Numbered from the stretch's first letter, positions 1 to 11,694 are shown. The stretch is 64,000 bases of DNA from Branchinecta lynchi (GCA_023053575.1 JAKZAP010000015.1:11646930-11710929); one strand, 5' to 3'. Made by a program: numbers and translations. The notes: generated by a model not told the origin, from the letters alone.

Positions 1-45
1 ATGGGGAGGACGGAATCATAATTTGACTTTGGATCTAACAAAATA

Positions 46-718
46 TTTTTGGGATCCCAAAACGTAAGTGGTCTGTCTGTCAGCACGATAACTCTCGAAG
101 GAAACGAGATATTTTGATGAAACTTGGTGTGAGGATTCACTGGGTCAAGGGTAAGGTCAAGTTCGTAGATGGGCTATGTAGCTCCACATTTAGGGGTGGG
201 GGAGGGGGTTCAAATTATTAAACAGCTAATGTGATAGCCAATTATGGGGTAAGAAATCATGCTGAGCACGATACTGAAAACCATTTTCTCGCCGGACAAG
301 TAGTTCGTCCGGAATCCGGCCATAACCGGAAAGTTGGTTAAACGTAAAAGTTCAATTTGAAGTTGATTAAATGTTCGATTTAGGTGTACAAAGACATGCA
401 GAAAACGATGGTGAAAACCGTTTTCTCGTCGGACAACTAGTTCAGCGGAAATCCGGCAAAAACCGGACAAATTTTTAAAAGCAAAAGTTCGATTAGATGA
501 CAAATTAAGGGGTAAGAAGAGAGGCCGAGTCGGTATATGACGATCATTTTTTACCCGGACATATAATTAGTCAAAATAGGTAAGGCGTATAGAGGTATAT
601 CTGAACTTAGTTTTCTTGGATGATTAGTCTGCGAAGACTGGATCAGGCGAAGACAAGACCCGATTGTCTGAATCAAATATTAGATTTTTGGGATCCCATC
701 GACACCTTTGGTCTTGTT
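46..718 (+). repeat. GGGATCCC-bounded repeat family, copy 1
   Basis: Starts with TTTTTGGGATCCCAAAACG and ends with GGGATCCCATCGACACC followed by TTTGGTCTTGTT. The same two boundaries enclose copies at 46377-47361 (inverted), 53076-54621 and 54950-56282. The interior holds diverged ~131-bp units marked by a pair of 'CCGGAATCCGGCC...AACCGGAAA' blocks. It lies in the intron before the first visible exon of amylase copy A. No protein was recognised. Confidence 0.7.
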
Positions 719-1817
719 ATTGTAGCACGCGTATCGAAACTGTGTCGAAAAATTAAACTAACTATTTGCATTATCGATTTCTTTAAGTATTTTATTTTCT
801 ATTTGTTCTTGTTAATTCCCATAAGTCCAAAGAACTTAAGAAGTTAAACTACATTACAATAAACAAACGCCTTAAATTATACTAAATTCGTAATAGTGAT
901 TTCTTGAAGATTCCGAAACTGAGCTAATATTCAGCTTCCGAGACCAAAAAATGTCAAACTAGCCAATGATTTCTTCTTCCAACATATCTAAACGTCCACA
1001 TAATCCTCTTACATGCCACTCGATCTTCTCGAAGGTTTTAGTAATCTTTTGAACAGCGCCAGGAGATCAATGAATAGTCAGTTAACAAGGGTGAATTGGA
1101 GTTCAGGAGTGAATTGTTTTCAAGTAATCTGTGGATAACGTTATCTACCGTGAGGATTTTGGGGAAAACAAAGGTAACAGTGTGTTCGTAAAAATCCGAC
1201 TAATCGAAAAATTATGGTGTCTCCTACCTTCTCTGCCCACATGAACCAAAGACTTTAAAAATAAACAAGCAAATTTTAAAATGAAAAATAAAAGTACAAA
1301 ATTACTATTCTCGAAAACACCTCATTTTTATACTTACAACTTCAGCCCCGTGGTCCCTTACGAGGCTAGAGCCCTAAGCTTCTGCCTAGTTTGCCACTGA
1401 AACTTAGTCGGGAGTTTCAAGGACTCTGTCACTCATCCTTCTTTTATTCCCCATTTTTGCTTGTAGGAATAAATGAAGACTAGTTTCTACTGGTCTTTCA
1501 AATATCACAGAAAACAGACCCATGCATCATCTGGCCTTTCTTGTGGATAAATTAGAAGAAGCAGCTCTACCCTACTTTCATTTTTTTCCCTTATTCCCCC
1601 AAAGAAATGAGGAAACGGAAAATAAATCGCAGTGACTGTAGAGAGGGGGAGGGGGTCTTGCCATTGGGTTCTCTTAGCTTTCATGTTTGCGAAGGCTTCC
1701 TTGCAGGGATAGTCTAAAATAGGGAACGGAACGGAAATGAAAATAGAACAAGTGGAAAGCAGTACTAATTGGAGGAACGCTTAGGAAAAAAAAATGACAT
1801 ACTAAAAGAGGAACAAC
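719..1817. other. Intronic sequence, nothing recognised
   Basis: AT-rich intron sequence of amylase copy A. No exon resembling amylase exon 8 or earlier exons is visible on the + strand here, so the 5' half of copy A should lie before the window or be missing. Confidence 0.5.
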
Positions 1818-1824
1818 GTACCGT

Positions 1825-2196
1825 CAGGGACCCATAAATTTCCTGTAATGCATTCGCCATTCGGGGGGCTTGTCATTTCCTATGCTTCTATGTTGCCCGA
1901 GCCTCACCTAGTTTCAAAAAATTCCGCTTGGGTCGAAACGGCGTTCTTGCTCAGATAGACAAAATTGCCAGTATGCCACCAGGTACCTAAGCTAGGATAA
2001 AAGATCCAGGATACTCTTCAATTACAGATAAATATTCTTAGTTCAGCACAACAGCTGTGGCAAATTTTGTCTATCTGGATAGTCGGGTATTTTATCCCCG
2101 TGGGTATTTCTCGAACTATCTGACGCTCGGTCAAGAGCGCATCAGAAATCTCTTATTAACAAGCCCCCTGAATTACAGGAAATGTATGGGTTCCTG
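1825..2196. mobile_element. Inverted-repeat MITE, family with 7-bp target duplication, copy 1
   Basis: Ends are inverted: CAGGGACCCATAAATTTCC on the left against ATGTATGGGTTCCTG on the right, continuing inward through GGGGGGCTTGT / ACAAGCCCCCTGAAT. The 7-bp direct repeat GTACCGT flanks it exactly (1818-1824 and 2197-2203). A second copy sits at 20437-20790 with its own 7-bp duplication. No transposase is encoded, so it is non-autonomous. Confidence 0.8.
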
Positions 2197-2495
2197 GTAC
2201 CGTCAGTTTCTTTATCTACTAGTACCGAATCGATCCGCTAAAAGAAGGACCGCAATCGTTAGAACAGTGATGATGACAGGGCATGCTCTAAAATGTGTGG
2301 CCGAACAATTGAATAAAATAAGGGAACGACGGTGAATCTATTCTTCTTTTTAGTGGCTTCACTCCTGGTGCAGCGTTCCTCTTTTTAGAGCTCGTATCAC
2401 CAGCAAAATGCACTTCCGTTTCGTCTCCTCTTTCGGTCGATGTCGTTCTTACAGTCAGAGATCAAACTTCAAGGTCACATTAATTCCCATTTAAG

Positions 2496-2634
2496 GTCAA
2501 ATTCAGAAACGCAGTCCGTGGTACCGACATGGCAAACTATTACAACGATGGTAACCTCGTTGGATTTTCTCGAGGCAACAAAGGCTTCTTTGCAATGGTC
2601 AGGTCTGGAACCGGAGGCCGAACTATGCAGACAG
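2496..2634 (+). CDS. Amylase A exon (equivalent to B exon 9)
   Basis: Encodes VKFRNAV and [17 protein letters not shown], the barrel/domain C junction. It starts in phase 0 after TTTAAG and ends with one spare G before GTAGTA. Length is 139 bp, as in copy B. The pyrimidine tract before it is weak. Confidence 0.85.
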
Positions 2635-5600
2635 GTAGTACCTCAATTCCGGTCATAGCAATGTGTAATCCTTAGAGCTGATAATCAACCGTGCAGAGAA
2701 GCTGCAAGTAGTGTTCCATGTACGTTTCTTGATCAAAGGTGTATACGGGAATGACTGCGATAACTCTCATAAGGCCCTGTGCGTCGCGTGCAGTCGCATC
2801 GTAAATTTGGGGTTGTTTGCGAAGCAACCCTTCTAAAATATCCCCTAGCGAAACTTCCCCATTACAAAACGTCCCTAGAAGAAACCATCCTCATGAAAGA
2901 ACGCCCCTGTGCTATAACCTCTCGAACCAATACGTGCGTTATGTATCCTAAGAAAAAAGCTAAAAAGACACTAAAAAGGTTCACTAAAACTATTCTTTAG
3001 ACTAGAATCTCCGAAGCAGTCGCCTAGGTATGTAAATATAAATGTAAACAGTAAAATGTACAATAAATTCTTAGTGTGTGCTTAGAAATAAGCGACAAAT
3101 TTTACCTACTCAAAAAGGAAAACTCCAATGATTCGAACCACCTATGAATCTGTTTGGAACAACAGTTTTTAGGATCCTTGAACAATTCTTGAAGCAAAGT
3201 AAATTAGGGGCAACTGCAGCTGAGTAAGATGAATAAGAATATAACGGACCCTCGTTTTTGTTGCATGCTGAAGGTCCATTTCTTGTCCGATTCCGGACTG
3301 ATTCTTTCTACATCCGTTTTTGCACTGCAGCGCTTCCGAGGAAGACGGCAGCGCTTCTCGAGAATCACGGACTTGCTCACCGACCAAGTCCATGCTTCCC
3401 TGCAAAATCCTGCAGCGATGCCACTTCAACGAAGAAGAAAGTGAATCTAAAAACGCATATTGTGCAAAAGCAAAGAAGTGCTGCAGCAGCGATGCGGCAG
3501 CGCTATTGCAACAAACACGAGGCTCGGGTTCTCTTCGATACATGAATGGTTCGCAATCTAGGGACCGAAATTTACCCACCTGTCATCTGAACTAACCAAG
3601 ACAGATGGCACTTTGAATGAATGAATGAATGAATACTTTTAATTCAGCAAATAGCCATAGACGAAAAAGAAAACACACAGAAAAGAAAACAACAACAACA
3701 ACAAAATCATGCAGTCTGTTCCTGCTGTTGCGTTGCAGCAAGAAGAGACTGCCAGGCAATGAAAAATTGGCACAGTGGCAAATTTTATAACCTCAATCTT
3801 TGAATCCCTTACGGCGAATTTCCTCAAAAGTGAGGCATCTTCTCGAAACGAGCGCCGAAGAAACACTACAGATATATGGTAGCTTAAACAAACGCCGGAA
3901 CACACGGTTATAACTTATTTTAGTGTTGCTAAGACTTTTAGCGGTAGCATTAGTTACCAATGCTAAAGCAAAAAGATGATAGCAGTACGTTCTAAACAGC
4001 TGAACGCGTACATCAAGGTCAGCCTTGCTGAACTTACGAATTAAAACGTTTGCACGTTTGCATAGCCCCAATATCAACTCTTTAACATGAAGGTCATCAT
4101 TCAGGTTAGACTTGAACGTGAATCCTAAATAACGGAACTCATCGACATAACACAGTATTCGACCTGACAGTTGCACATCATTTTTAGCAACACGAATACC
4201 AGCTTTGCGAAACAACATCACATGAGTTTTCTTTGTATTAAAAAGAATGTCATGTTGTGACGCAAAACTGTCACAAATTTTAAGAAGCATGTTCAATCCA
4301 TAACACGTAGGCGACAGTACCACTAGGTCGTCTGCAAAAAGCAGGTGGTTCATACATCTTCCGGCAATGTAGCATCCAACCATACACGAAGACAGACGGG
4401 CAGACAAAGCGTCAATATAAACCGAGTAAAGCAATGGGGACAGAACCCCACCCTGCTGAAGGCCGTTCAGAAGGCCAAACTCATTACTTACAGTCGTACC
4501 CCACCTTATTCTGAACTTCTGGTTCCGGAACCAATAAGATAGAAGTTTGAGGTAGCATGCTGGTACACTCCTAGCACGGAGTATATCAAGCATCGTCTTA
4601 TGGTTTACCCGATCAAAAGCTTTACTCGAGTCTATGAAACAAGCAAACACGGGTGAAGAATATTGTAGGAAATACTCCACAATAAAACGAAGTAGAAAAA
4701 TAGCAAATTCTACACCACAATAACGTTTAAACCCAAACTGGAACGATGAAGTCTGTAGAAATTCACGCAGGATGTCAGCCAAACATCTCTCAAATATTTC
4801 TGAAATCACAGTAGCAAGAGCTATGGGACGATAATTATCAGAACTGGTTAAAAAGCCAGCACGATTTTTCAAAATTGGAACCAAATTTACTGACATTAGG
4901 GAATCCGGAACAAACCCGTGCACAATAAACGCATTGAACAGGGCACATAATACTGCACACTTTCTTTCAGAAGCAAATTTGAGGTGCTTAGCAGACACAC
5001 CGTCTGCTCTCCCCGATTTAGCAGTATCTAACTTTCGTATGATAGTACTAACATCCATCTCAGTTACGGGTCTGATACTTTATATCTTGGAGAAGTGTTA
5101 CACATCTCAGAGCAACTGGTCCTACATCCATCTTTCCGGAATCAGAGACCGTGTCCCAAATTAGTATTGCAAAGCTTCGAAGTTTTTCATTTTTTTTTTT
5201 TTTTAACTAGACCCATGCGCCTGAATACCGAGGCAAAATATTAAACTATGCTTGATAATTTTTCATTCTTGAGATATTTCTTTGGGGGCTTCTTCGCTTG
5301 GTACTTAAGACCTTGAATCTATATATTTCTGCACTTTTGCTTGTGCTCGTTACTGCGCCCTCATAACATTTGATTAATTAAATTATTCACTTCCTCAGGA
5401 CTGCCAGCTGGACAGTACTGCGAGACAATCAGTGGATGTTCCCAGACGATCACCGTTGGTGCAGATGGCAATGCTATGATCAACATTAACAATGAAGACT
5501 CAATAATAGCCATCTGCCAAGGCTGTAATGGTGACAGCCCAGGGGTTGTTACACGAACTCCCGGTCCAAGTAAGTAGACAACTTTCCGAAGATCTTTTCT

Positions 5601-8600
5601 ATTTCTGTGGATAGAGTTATCCCAATTTTTAGAGAACAGCTTCGTATTCCAGCGAAATTTTACTTAGAGAAGTCAAAGTGGACGTGTGCGATGTTCAGAA
5701 AGAAATTCCCGCAGTCATCAGTCTGCACAGTCTTCTTCGCGATAGAGTTGGCCGTTTCTAATAGTCTCTTACTGAAATGTTAGATAACGTTTATTTGCTG
5801 TATATTATCTTCACAGATAGATGCACAGCAATAAATAAATAAACAAGTAAATATACAACTTTTATTACATAGTCATATTAATTGGCGATTTGATTGCATT
5901 TGTCACCCTCTGTTAATATCTAGAAGTTCATAAAATGTATAAAATACTTCCTGAACGAGCGCCTGTATCGCGAAGACACAGACGCTTTGCAAGGCACAAA
6001 CTTGTTTTGGTGCCTTGTTGCATGTCTTGGCTGCGGCGCCTCAGGTGGTAGAAGGTTTCGGTGCTTCCCCGACATAAATACTTGTTTACCAAAACTCACG
6101 GTTGGCATCTGCAAGACAGTGTTGATCCAGCTGCGAGCTTAAAAGCGGTCCACAGCCAATACAACAAATAAATATATTAAGTAGTTCTACGAAAGATCGG
6201 AGTGATTGTCATTTATCATGATAATGGTTATCATTTCACGTATTCATGCGGAGATGTGATGTTGGTGAATCAATGACAAGCATCGTCTTATTTGAAGAGT
6301 GTAAGAGAACACCAGAAAGAAAAAGACAGAGAAACTAAATACACAAAATAAATATATTTAGACAAGATAAAAATAACTACAACATAGCTGCCCAGATGCG
6401 ACGTTATGGTGAGCCTCATGGGGTAGGTAGGTACTTTATTCGTGAATAAAACGATACACAGCATTTCACAGAGACCTCTGGGGTCTTAATAAAATTTTGA
6501 GTTCTTTTTTTTAAGACAAAGTAAGGTCAGTTCCTGAAGTTTTGTGATACGTGCATATCATTTGCTATAGGCTCTGCAACAGGCCTTCGATTTCATCCGC
6601 CCGGGATAGTACTCTGTGTATACAACAATCCTCAAGTTCTGTATGAAGAACATGTGGCTCTTTTTATGTAAGACACTAGATTTTTCACTGTTTCATGATA
6701 TTCTATGGTAGCCTAGGCCCTGGGGGTGGGGATCCAAGTGTTGCTGGGCAATTCCAGACATTGCATCGTTTGCCGTGTCTCGAATTTCAACTCCCCGATA
6801 TTCATGCCAGCATCGAGATTACTTCCAGAACTATGTTAAAATGCTTAGATCTTTTTCACTAGAAGGTTGGTCCTCTCCGTGCCAAATCAAAGAATGTGTG
6901 TACCAGTACTGTTTAAAAACACAAGTCAACTACAACAGTGAATATAAAACTTCTCCTTAGCAACTAGTACCACCTCTGGACCTACGCAGCCACCCATCAC
7001 ATCCGGTACACATCGAACAGTCATCTTCATCTACCAGACGACCAATCCAGGTCAAGACATGTTTGTCCGAGGAGGAATCGACCACACAATCCGTCCAGGC
7101 TGCACCCAAAACGCTTTGACGTCAGCGTGTGCGATTGACATAAGCGTAAGAATTTTACTAAGTATTAAGAATTTGAGTTGACCAGTTCAGGGCTAGCTGC
7201 AAGCGATTTAGTCCTCGCCTTTTTTCGGCAACAACCAAACAGAGATAGTGCAACAGATTCATCTCTTAATTAACAGAGAAGAGAAACTGTCACCTTTTAA
7301 ACTGAAGTGTAGGGCAAAATATTCATTGTCAGGGATCGTTTTTTCTGCTGAATGAACGTAAAAAAAAGCCGAGAATTACTGAAGCTTTGATGATGGTGAT
7401 GGCAACTGAATGCCTGATAGAATAACCGCATGGTTGCTCTGAACTGGAGTAAGAAGAATTCCCTCAAATTTCATCTTTGCTCCACAAATAGCCGTATGAT
7501 TGGTTTAAAATCACAGGGATTTGCTGTGCTAGAAAGCTGGATCTCGCCATGAAGCATGCAAGGACACGTTGTTCAAATTATAGCATATTGTTCAATTAGC
7601 ACTTGTTAGGACCCCCAGCTGTATTTGTGTAACATTTCACACCTCGAGAATACTTAAATTCGTGGCAAGTATTTCCCCATCTGGAAGTATTTCCTCTGCT
7701 GGGGTCTAAGTGATGACCCCCCCCCCAATGAAATCTCAGAGTAATACCCCCCCCCCCCCCTCCCCGTCTAAAAAAAATATACCAGAATTCTCAAAATCTT
7801 TCGTTAGTAAATATTTGACTTTACTTCCCATGATCTTGGTCTCGATTCAGTATAGTAAGTAAGTAAGTAATTTATTTATAACCCGCCGTTTTCATAAAGC
7901 GGAGTAAATGAAGAAAATAAATAAAACACATAAACACACACAAAAAGACACTTAAATTCAATTGTCGGCCAGGAAGCAGTGTAGAAGGTCGTGCGTCTAA
8001 TCTAACTTTATTATTTCGACTTTGCTGCCAACTTTGAGTTTCTCGCAAAATCCCAGCCACGAAATCGAAAACCACCTCGACAGTTCTTTTTCAAATTTGA
8101 ACACCAGTGCAAGGTACACCAGCCTTGTTAGGCTCGAAAACATACTTGTTGACCACACAAACGACCTCGAACACTCTTTTCGAGCCAGAAACACTTTGTG
8201 GGATCACGTATTAAGGAAAAGGAAAGTGTTAAATCATGTCTTCCTACAGGTAAACAGTTTGGGAACAACAGCGCATTATGCTAAGTACAACTCCTGGAAC
8301 GTGGGAGAATCGAAGCTCGACTGGTACGGTGCACAAGCTGGTCAAGGATCTTACAGTGGCCAAGCTGCTGCCGGAACTGCCCTTGCTTGGACATCAAAGA
8401 CTTCCACCAACCCTGGATACCAATCTTTGAATTTGTAAGTATTTTAACAACGGGAAACTAGGAGCGTGTTCCACCCTTTTAGCAATAGTAACTAATAGTT
8501 ACTATTTTCGTTCCAACCTCGTTAAAAGTTACTACGCTGACCGTTCCAACGTTATCGGAATAGTAACTAATAGTAACTATTTGATTACCCTAATCGGGAG

Positions 8601-10376
8601 CGTAGTAAGCGTGGTAACTACGCATCTCTTTAATGTGATTGGTCGGACTCGCCCATCCAGCCTTGACGGCACAGCGAAGAAGAAAACAGATATTCGCTGC
8701 TACTATGATAAATGAATGAACAAATGCAGATTTGGTTAAATGTCAATTGATATCATAGAGAAACGATGGAGGAAAATAAAGAAAGGAACAGAAACAGCCT
8801 CGATTGCAAACAACTGTGTAAAGTAAAGTTTCAACGGAGTAATGCAGCTCATGGATCGACTAAAAAGAGACACGGTACGGCACGACATAGTGTAGGAAGA
8901 TCGAGGACTAAAAAGAGGCACGACTAAAAGGGACCTTTCAGACTTCAGAGAGAGGGGCAAGAGTGATGTTCTAACGTGTCTTCTTTTAGGCTCTTGAGTT
9001 ACGAACTCTCACTTACTTTACTACTCCTACTACTGGCTAATCTCTATTATTTCTCGTACCTCCTACGCCATACCGTGCCTCTTTTTAGTCGATTCCCGCA
9101 ACCTACATTACAGTATTGGAACAGGAATTGTATCTACTTAGACTTTTGCTTTAAAATTTACCATATTTCAGATATGGTGACCACTATTGGATGGTCGAAG
9201 TAATGATGGACTGTTCTAAGACTGAGAGCGGCTGGTTTGAAGTGAAAGCGTTTGTCACAAACGGTAAGTTCTATACTCATTTGAGGTTGAAACCCTGACG
9301 GTCGGTATAGGCCCGTATTCAAATCCATGCCAGGGTATTTACATTATCAGAAGTTTGATAACGGTTAACACAAGAATACTCAGTTTTCAACAGACGGTAG
9401 TTTTGATGTTCTCTATAAGTGTTATAGAATATATGTGCTAAACTATACTAAAGCTGGACGTCTAATCTATGCTTACCCTTATTTTCCTTGTCAGCCACCA
9501 CCACTATCACCAGAATGTATAAGTTCAATTTTCATTTTGCCGTTGTTGTCGTGCTTTTGCTCTCAAGCCAATTCCAATTTAACATGATGAGTCGTTTCAC
9601 AGTTGAGCCCCACCCATCCGGTTGTTTGTGATTGGTCCAATACGAGGTGCAAACCGTTCAAACCGGTTGCTTCTCACATGCTCCTTGCGGACGCATGCGT
9701 TTGGGATAAAAGGGAGGCTCAAGAAATTTAAGGCGTGAAAGGAACTCCTGTCCGTGGTGACTCTATACCAGACTCTTTGCAGAGTTTTCAGCGTCTATCA
9801 TGGAGGACCATCAACTTAAATTGGCAACTCAAATAATAACATTCTAATAATATTCAATATAATTCTTCAACACTTTTATTATTTAATACTTAGTTCACTG
9901 GAGCAGTTAGGGGCGTCATAAAAAGAATGATTGCTGAAGAAACTTTGTTTTGTTTAATTGTTTAGTTTAAATAAGATTTGTTAGTTATAGTTGTATTATA
10001 GTTGCAGATGGTAGTTTCCACTTCTAACGGAGAAATAAGTTTTTTCTTGATTGAAGGTTTTTTAGGCAAGGATTTTTTTTAGTTATAGTTTGATTTTGGA
10101 TATTTTCTCCTTGTTCAGGTGTTAGTTGGCACTTTAGAGGAGAAATGAGTGTTTTAGCTATTCAGTGTCTTTTTAGCAGATGAAGAAGAATAAATCAGTC
10201 AATTTATTTTAGGAATTGGCTGGGAGGCTGATGTGACGCAAACTACTTGCAGAGGCTCTGGAGCAAGTACACCTCCTTACACCTCAAAGAATCACATTGC
10301 AAAATGTGGTTACGTCAACGTCTTCAAGTTCGGTCAATCGTTTTGTGAAATCAATCAGTTCCCTGGTCGGCTCTAG
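2496..10376 (+). CDS. Alpha-amylase copy A, 3' part (last six exons)
   Basis: Partial secreted glycoside hydrolase family 13 alpha-amylase, which would hydrolyse internal alpha-1,4 bonds of starch. Exons: 2496-2634, 5399-5569, 6961-7145, 8250-8434, 9172-9263, 10213-10376, giving 312 codons including the TAG stop. They encode the end of the barrel and domain C (VKFRNAV..., then LPAGQYCE...), a Thr/Pro linker, and a C-terminal module with six cysteines. All six exons match copy B exons 9-14 in length and intron phase, about four fifths identical by eye in the domain C exon, with intact reading frames and GT/AG borders. This looks like a working gene rather than a relic. The catalytic exons are not in the window. 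A reverse transcriptase fragment sits in its first visible intron. No AATAAA is visible within 300 bp after the stop. Confidence 0.9.
2635..3613. other. Intron sequence, nothing recognised
   Basis: Intron of amylase A upstream of the retrotransposon insertion. Open frames here are short and show no recognisable domain. Confidence 0.5.
3614..5081 (-). mobile_element. 5'-truncated non-LTR retrotransposon (LINE)
   Basis: A minus-strand reverse transcriptase frame is followed on the minus strand by a short 3' UTR and a (CATT)n-type tail, seen on the + strand as repeated TGAA at 3614-3635. A stop codon at about 5080-5082 cuts the frame, and no endonuclease is present, so the 5' part is missing as in typical LINE insertions. 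It lies in an intron of amylase A, in antisense. The same 3' UTR type, with 'AATTCAGCAAATAGCCATAGAC', recurs at 20335-20436. Confidence 0.85.
3793..5058 (-). CDS. Reverse transcriptase fragment of the LINE
   Basis: 421 residues. Reverse transcriptase blocks appear in order: NYRPIAL (block 2), [13 protein letters not shown] with the first catalytic Asp, [17 protein letters not shown], the [11 protein letters not shown] box with the paired catalytic aspartates, and a KTHVMLF / FRYLGFTF region (thumb). The catalytic aspartates are intact, but N-terminal domains are missing and no zinc knuckle was seen at the C-terminus. Best guess is a CR1/Jockey-like LINE; the clade was not resolved. It is probably an inactive fragment, because the frame opens just after a stop codon. 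Confidence 0.9.
   Translation of the reverse strand: MDVSTIIRKLDTAKSGRADGVSAKHLKFASERKCAVLCALFNAFIVHGFVPDSLMSVNLVPILKNRAGFLTSSDNYRPIALATVISEIFERCLADILREFLQTSSFQFGFKRYCGVEFAIFLLRFIVEYFLQYSSPVFACFIDSSKAFDRVNHKTMLDILRARSVPACYLKLLSYWFRNQKFRIRWGTTVSNEFGLLNGLQQGGVLSPLLYSVYIDALSARLSSCMVGCYIAGRCMNHLLFADDLVVLSPTCYGLNMLLKICDSFASQHDILFNTKKTHVMLFRKAGIRVAKNDVQLSGRILCYVDEFRYLGFTFKSNLNDDLHVKELILGLCKRANVLIRKFSKADLDVRVQLFRTYCYHLFALALVTNATAKSLSNTKISYNRVFRRLFKLPYICSVSSALVSRRCLTFEEIRRKGFKD
5399..5569 (+). CDS. Amylase A exon (equivalent to B exon 10), domain C
   Basis: Encodes [12 protein letters not shown] through ICQGC and the start of the Thr/Pro linker (VVTRTPGP). 171 bp, the same length and phase as B exon 10; roughly 45 of 57 residues agree. 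Confidence 0.92.
5570..6960. repeat. Intron with decayed LINE tails
   Basis: Contains AATAAATAAATAAAC near 5830 and GGTAGGTAGGTACTTTATTC at 6425, both followed by A-rich, ACA-rich text like the 3' tails of other LINE copies here. No protein-coding remains were recognised. Confidence 0.4.
6961..7145 (+). CDS. Amylase A exon (equivalent to B exon 11), linker and module start
   Basis: Encodes the Thr/Ser/Pro linker, then [20 protein letters not shown] and GGIDH, with two of the six module cysteines. 185 bp, phase 2 to 0. Confidence 0.92.
7855..7985. repeat. LINE 3' tail fragment, (AAGT)n type
   Basis: Begins with repeated AAGT and TTTATTTAT, then ACCCGCCGTTTTCATAAAG and CGGAGTAAATGAAG. Closely similar text occurs at 17978-18060, so this is a dispersed family, read as the minus-strand 3' end of a LINE. 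Confidence 0.5.
8250..8434 (+). CDS. Amylase A exon (equivalent to B exon 12)
   Basis: Encodes [20 protein letters not shown] and [11 protein letters not shown], the core of the C-terminal module. 185 bp, phase 0 in, two bases spare at the end. The acceptor TTCCTACAG is strong. Confidence 0.92.
8460..8670. mobile_element. Short palindromic element, copy 1 of a pair
   Basis: Holds GGAGCGTGTTCCACCCTTTT, then ATAGTAACTAATAGTTACTAT twice with 'CGTTCCAAC' spacers, and ends near GTGGTAACTACGCATCTC. The whole unit reappears in inverse orientation at 11695-11873. Confidence 0.65.
8855..9093. mobile_element. MITE with ATCGACTAAAAAGAG termini, copy 1
   Basis: Left end ATCGACTAAAAAGAGACACGG and right end CCGTGCCTCTTTTTAGTCGAT are inverted copies. 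A second copy with the same order of internal words lies at 13196-13433. Non-coding; sits in an intron of amylase A just upstream of the next exon. Confidence 0.75.
9172..9263 (+). CDS. Amylase A exon (equivalent to B exon 13)
   Basis: Encodes [20 protein letters not shown] and [11 protein letters not shown]. 92 bp, phase as in B exon 13. Confidence 0.92.
10213..10376 (+). CDS. Amylase A last exon with stop
   Basis: Encodes [16 protein letters not shown] through [17 protein letters not shown] and TAG. Three module cysteines lie here. 164 bp, identical in length to B exon 14. Confidence 0.92.
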
Positions 10377-10386
10377 TAGCTCTAGT

Positions 10387-10440
10387 CATCGTCGAAATGA
10401 CAGAAAGCATCGCTGCAGAAACCATCACATTTAAAGCTGA
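10387..10440 (+). repeat. Short direct repeat after amylase A, copy 1
   Basis: The segment with GAAATGACAGAAAGCATCGC and CTGCAGAAACCATCACATTT, just after the amylase A stop codon, recurs at 11533-11586 with about five changes, pointing to a partial duplication of the 3' UTR. Confidence 0.7.
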
Positions 10441-10808
10441 ATCAGGATATGTTGGGAACCCCGGTGAAATTGCGATTGCATTATACCTATTTTGTAAAAT
10501 CTTTATTTTATTTTCAAAGTATAATTTCCTGTCTTGAATTATTTAATCACGTGAGAAGCTTCATCTGAACTGGTGTCTATTCCGCCCAATTTTGTTCATA
10601 TTTAACTGGTTTCAGACAAGGAATAGAATAGTGTTAATTTAGCCACGGGTGTCCCATAGACAGAATTTACATATAACACAAACAATAATAACATATATAA
10701 TATTATATGAGCAATTCGTTCAGTGTTGGACCTGCTGTTAAAGGCACAGAAAACTTGACTACGCCCTTGCCCGTAATGCACTCTAATTATGCACTTATAC
10801 ACTCTAAA

Positions 10809-10895
10809 AGTTCACCTTTGGCCGTGTTTCGGCCATAGTATCGGGGTAGTAGTCAAGAGGTCTTGCGTTCGATTCCTACTCCCGGCACAAAAACC
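10809..10895 (+). repeat. Weak tRNA-like (SINE-like) segment
   Basis: Contains GCGTTCGATTCCTACTCCCGGC, which resembles a tRNA T-arm and pol III box B. An upstream A box at proper spacing is not convincing. It could be a SINE remnant. Confidence 0.25.
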
Positions 10896-11131
10896 TTTTG
10901 CTTTTTTTTCTACTAACTCAAAAGTCTAATTCGCGGAAACTGGCCGGGAACTGCAATGGTCGTAAGCGAGAATTTTTCTTACTCTCAATATCGACTCAGG
11001 GTACATTCTTGAAATGTCAGCTTGCTCCCCGAGTCAAGTTTGAGTCAAGTTTTCTGTTCCTTTAAGGTTGTCGATGTAGGTGACGAGTTCTGTCCCTGTC
11101 GTTTGTCAATAATTTGCACCGTCCACCTAGG

Positions 11132-11450
11132 CAGAGGCGTTACTAGCCAAAATGTTTGGGGGGGGGCGAGGCATTTACCGACTGGGTGGTAATTTTACCG
11201 ACTTTCTCTGCAGAAAAACGACTGTTTTCAACAACAAAAATTTCATTTCTGAAAAAAATCAACCGAATTTCAGAAAACCGACTATTTTGACGAAAAATCG
11301 ACCAATTTTCAGAAAAAACGACTGTTTTCATGAAAAAATCAACTGTTTTGGCGAAAACTCGCTGCTTCGCGCCGACTCCGTTATTTTTTACCGACTAGCC
11401 GACAGCATTGGGCGGGGGCCCCCTCTCCCCCCCCAGTCGTGACACCCCTG
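11132..11450. mobile_element. hAT-like MITE (CAGAGGCGTTAC ends), copy 1
   Basis: Starts CAGAGGCGTTACTAGCC and ends GTGACACCCCTG. Internal words CCGACTGG and repeated GAAAAAACGACTG are shared with 16878-17155 and 29148-29380. A long element at 24657-26769 uses the same ends and has an 8-bp target duplication. The flanking duplication here is eroded. Confidence 0.75.
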
Positions 11451-11532
11451 CCCAAAGGATGATTGCAACAGCCCCTGAAGAGAGTTGTCACAGAAACTCC
11501 ATCCTTTCCGAAAAAGTGCCGTTCACAATCTT

Positions 11533-11586
11533 CGAAATGACAGAAAGCATCACTGCAGAAACCACCACATTTAAATTTGAGAAACA
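11533..11586 (+). repeat. Short direct repeat after amylase A, copy 2
   Basis: Second copy of the segment at 10387-10440, lying just beyond the hAT-like MITE. Confidence 0.7.
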
Positions 11587-11694
11587 ACAAGTCCTCCTCG
11601 ACGAATCTCTATACAGACTACTATTCCTTCTTCCGACTGCGCATCCACTTGCTCCTTTCTAGCCGAATATCATGCCGCGGTCTGATCCGGCTAA

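Noticed and set aside
2057..2335. 92-codon frame near the window start
   Set aside because: Mostly lies inside the inverted-repeat MITE at 1825-2196; the mirrored copy at 20437 does not preserve it.
8022..8438. 138-codon open frame starting in the intron before amylase A exon 12
   Set aside because: Only the part from 8250 is homologous to the amylase exon; the upstream half is intron read through the acceptor.
9580..9830. Possible solo LTR in amylase A intron (GATAAAAGGGAGGCTC TATA-like site)
   Set aside because: No TG...CA ends, target duplication, primer-binding site or second copy could be found.
11152..11442. Overlapping frames on both strands
   Set aside because: Both are translations of the hAT-like MITE with its repeated GAAAAAACGACTG words.
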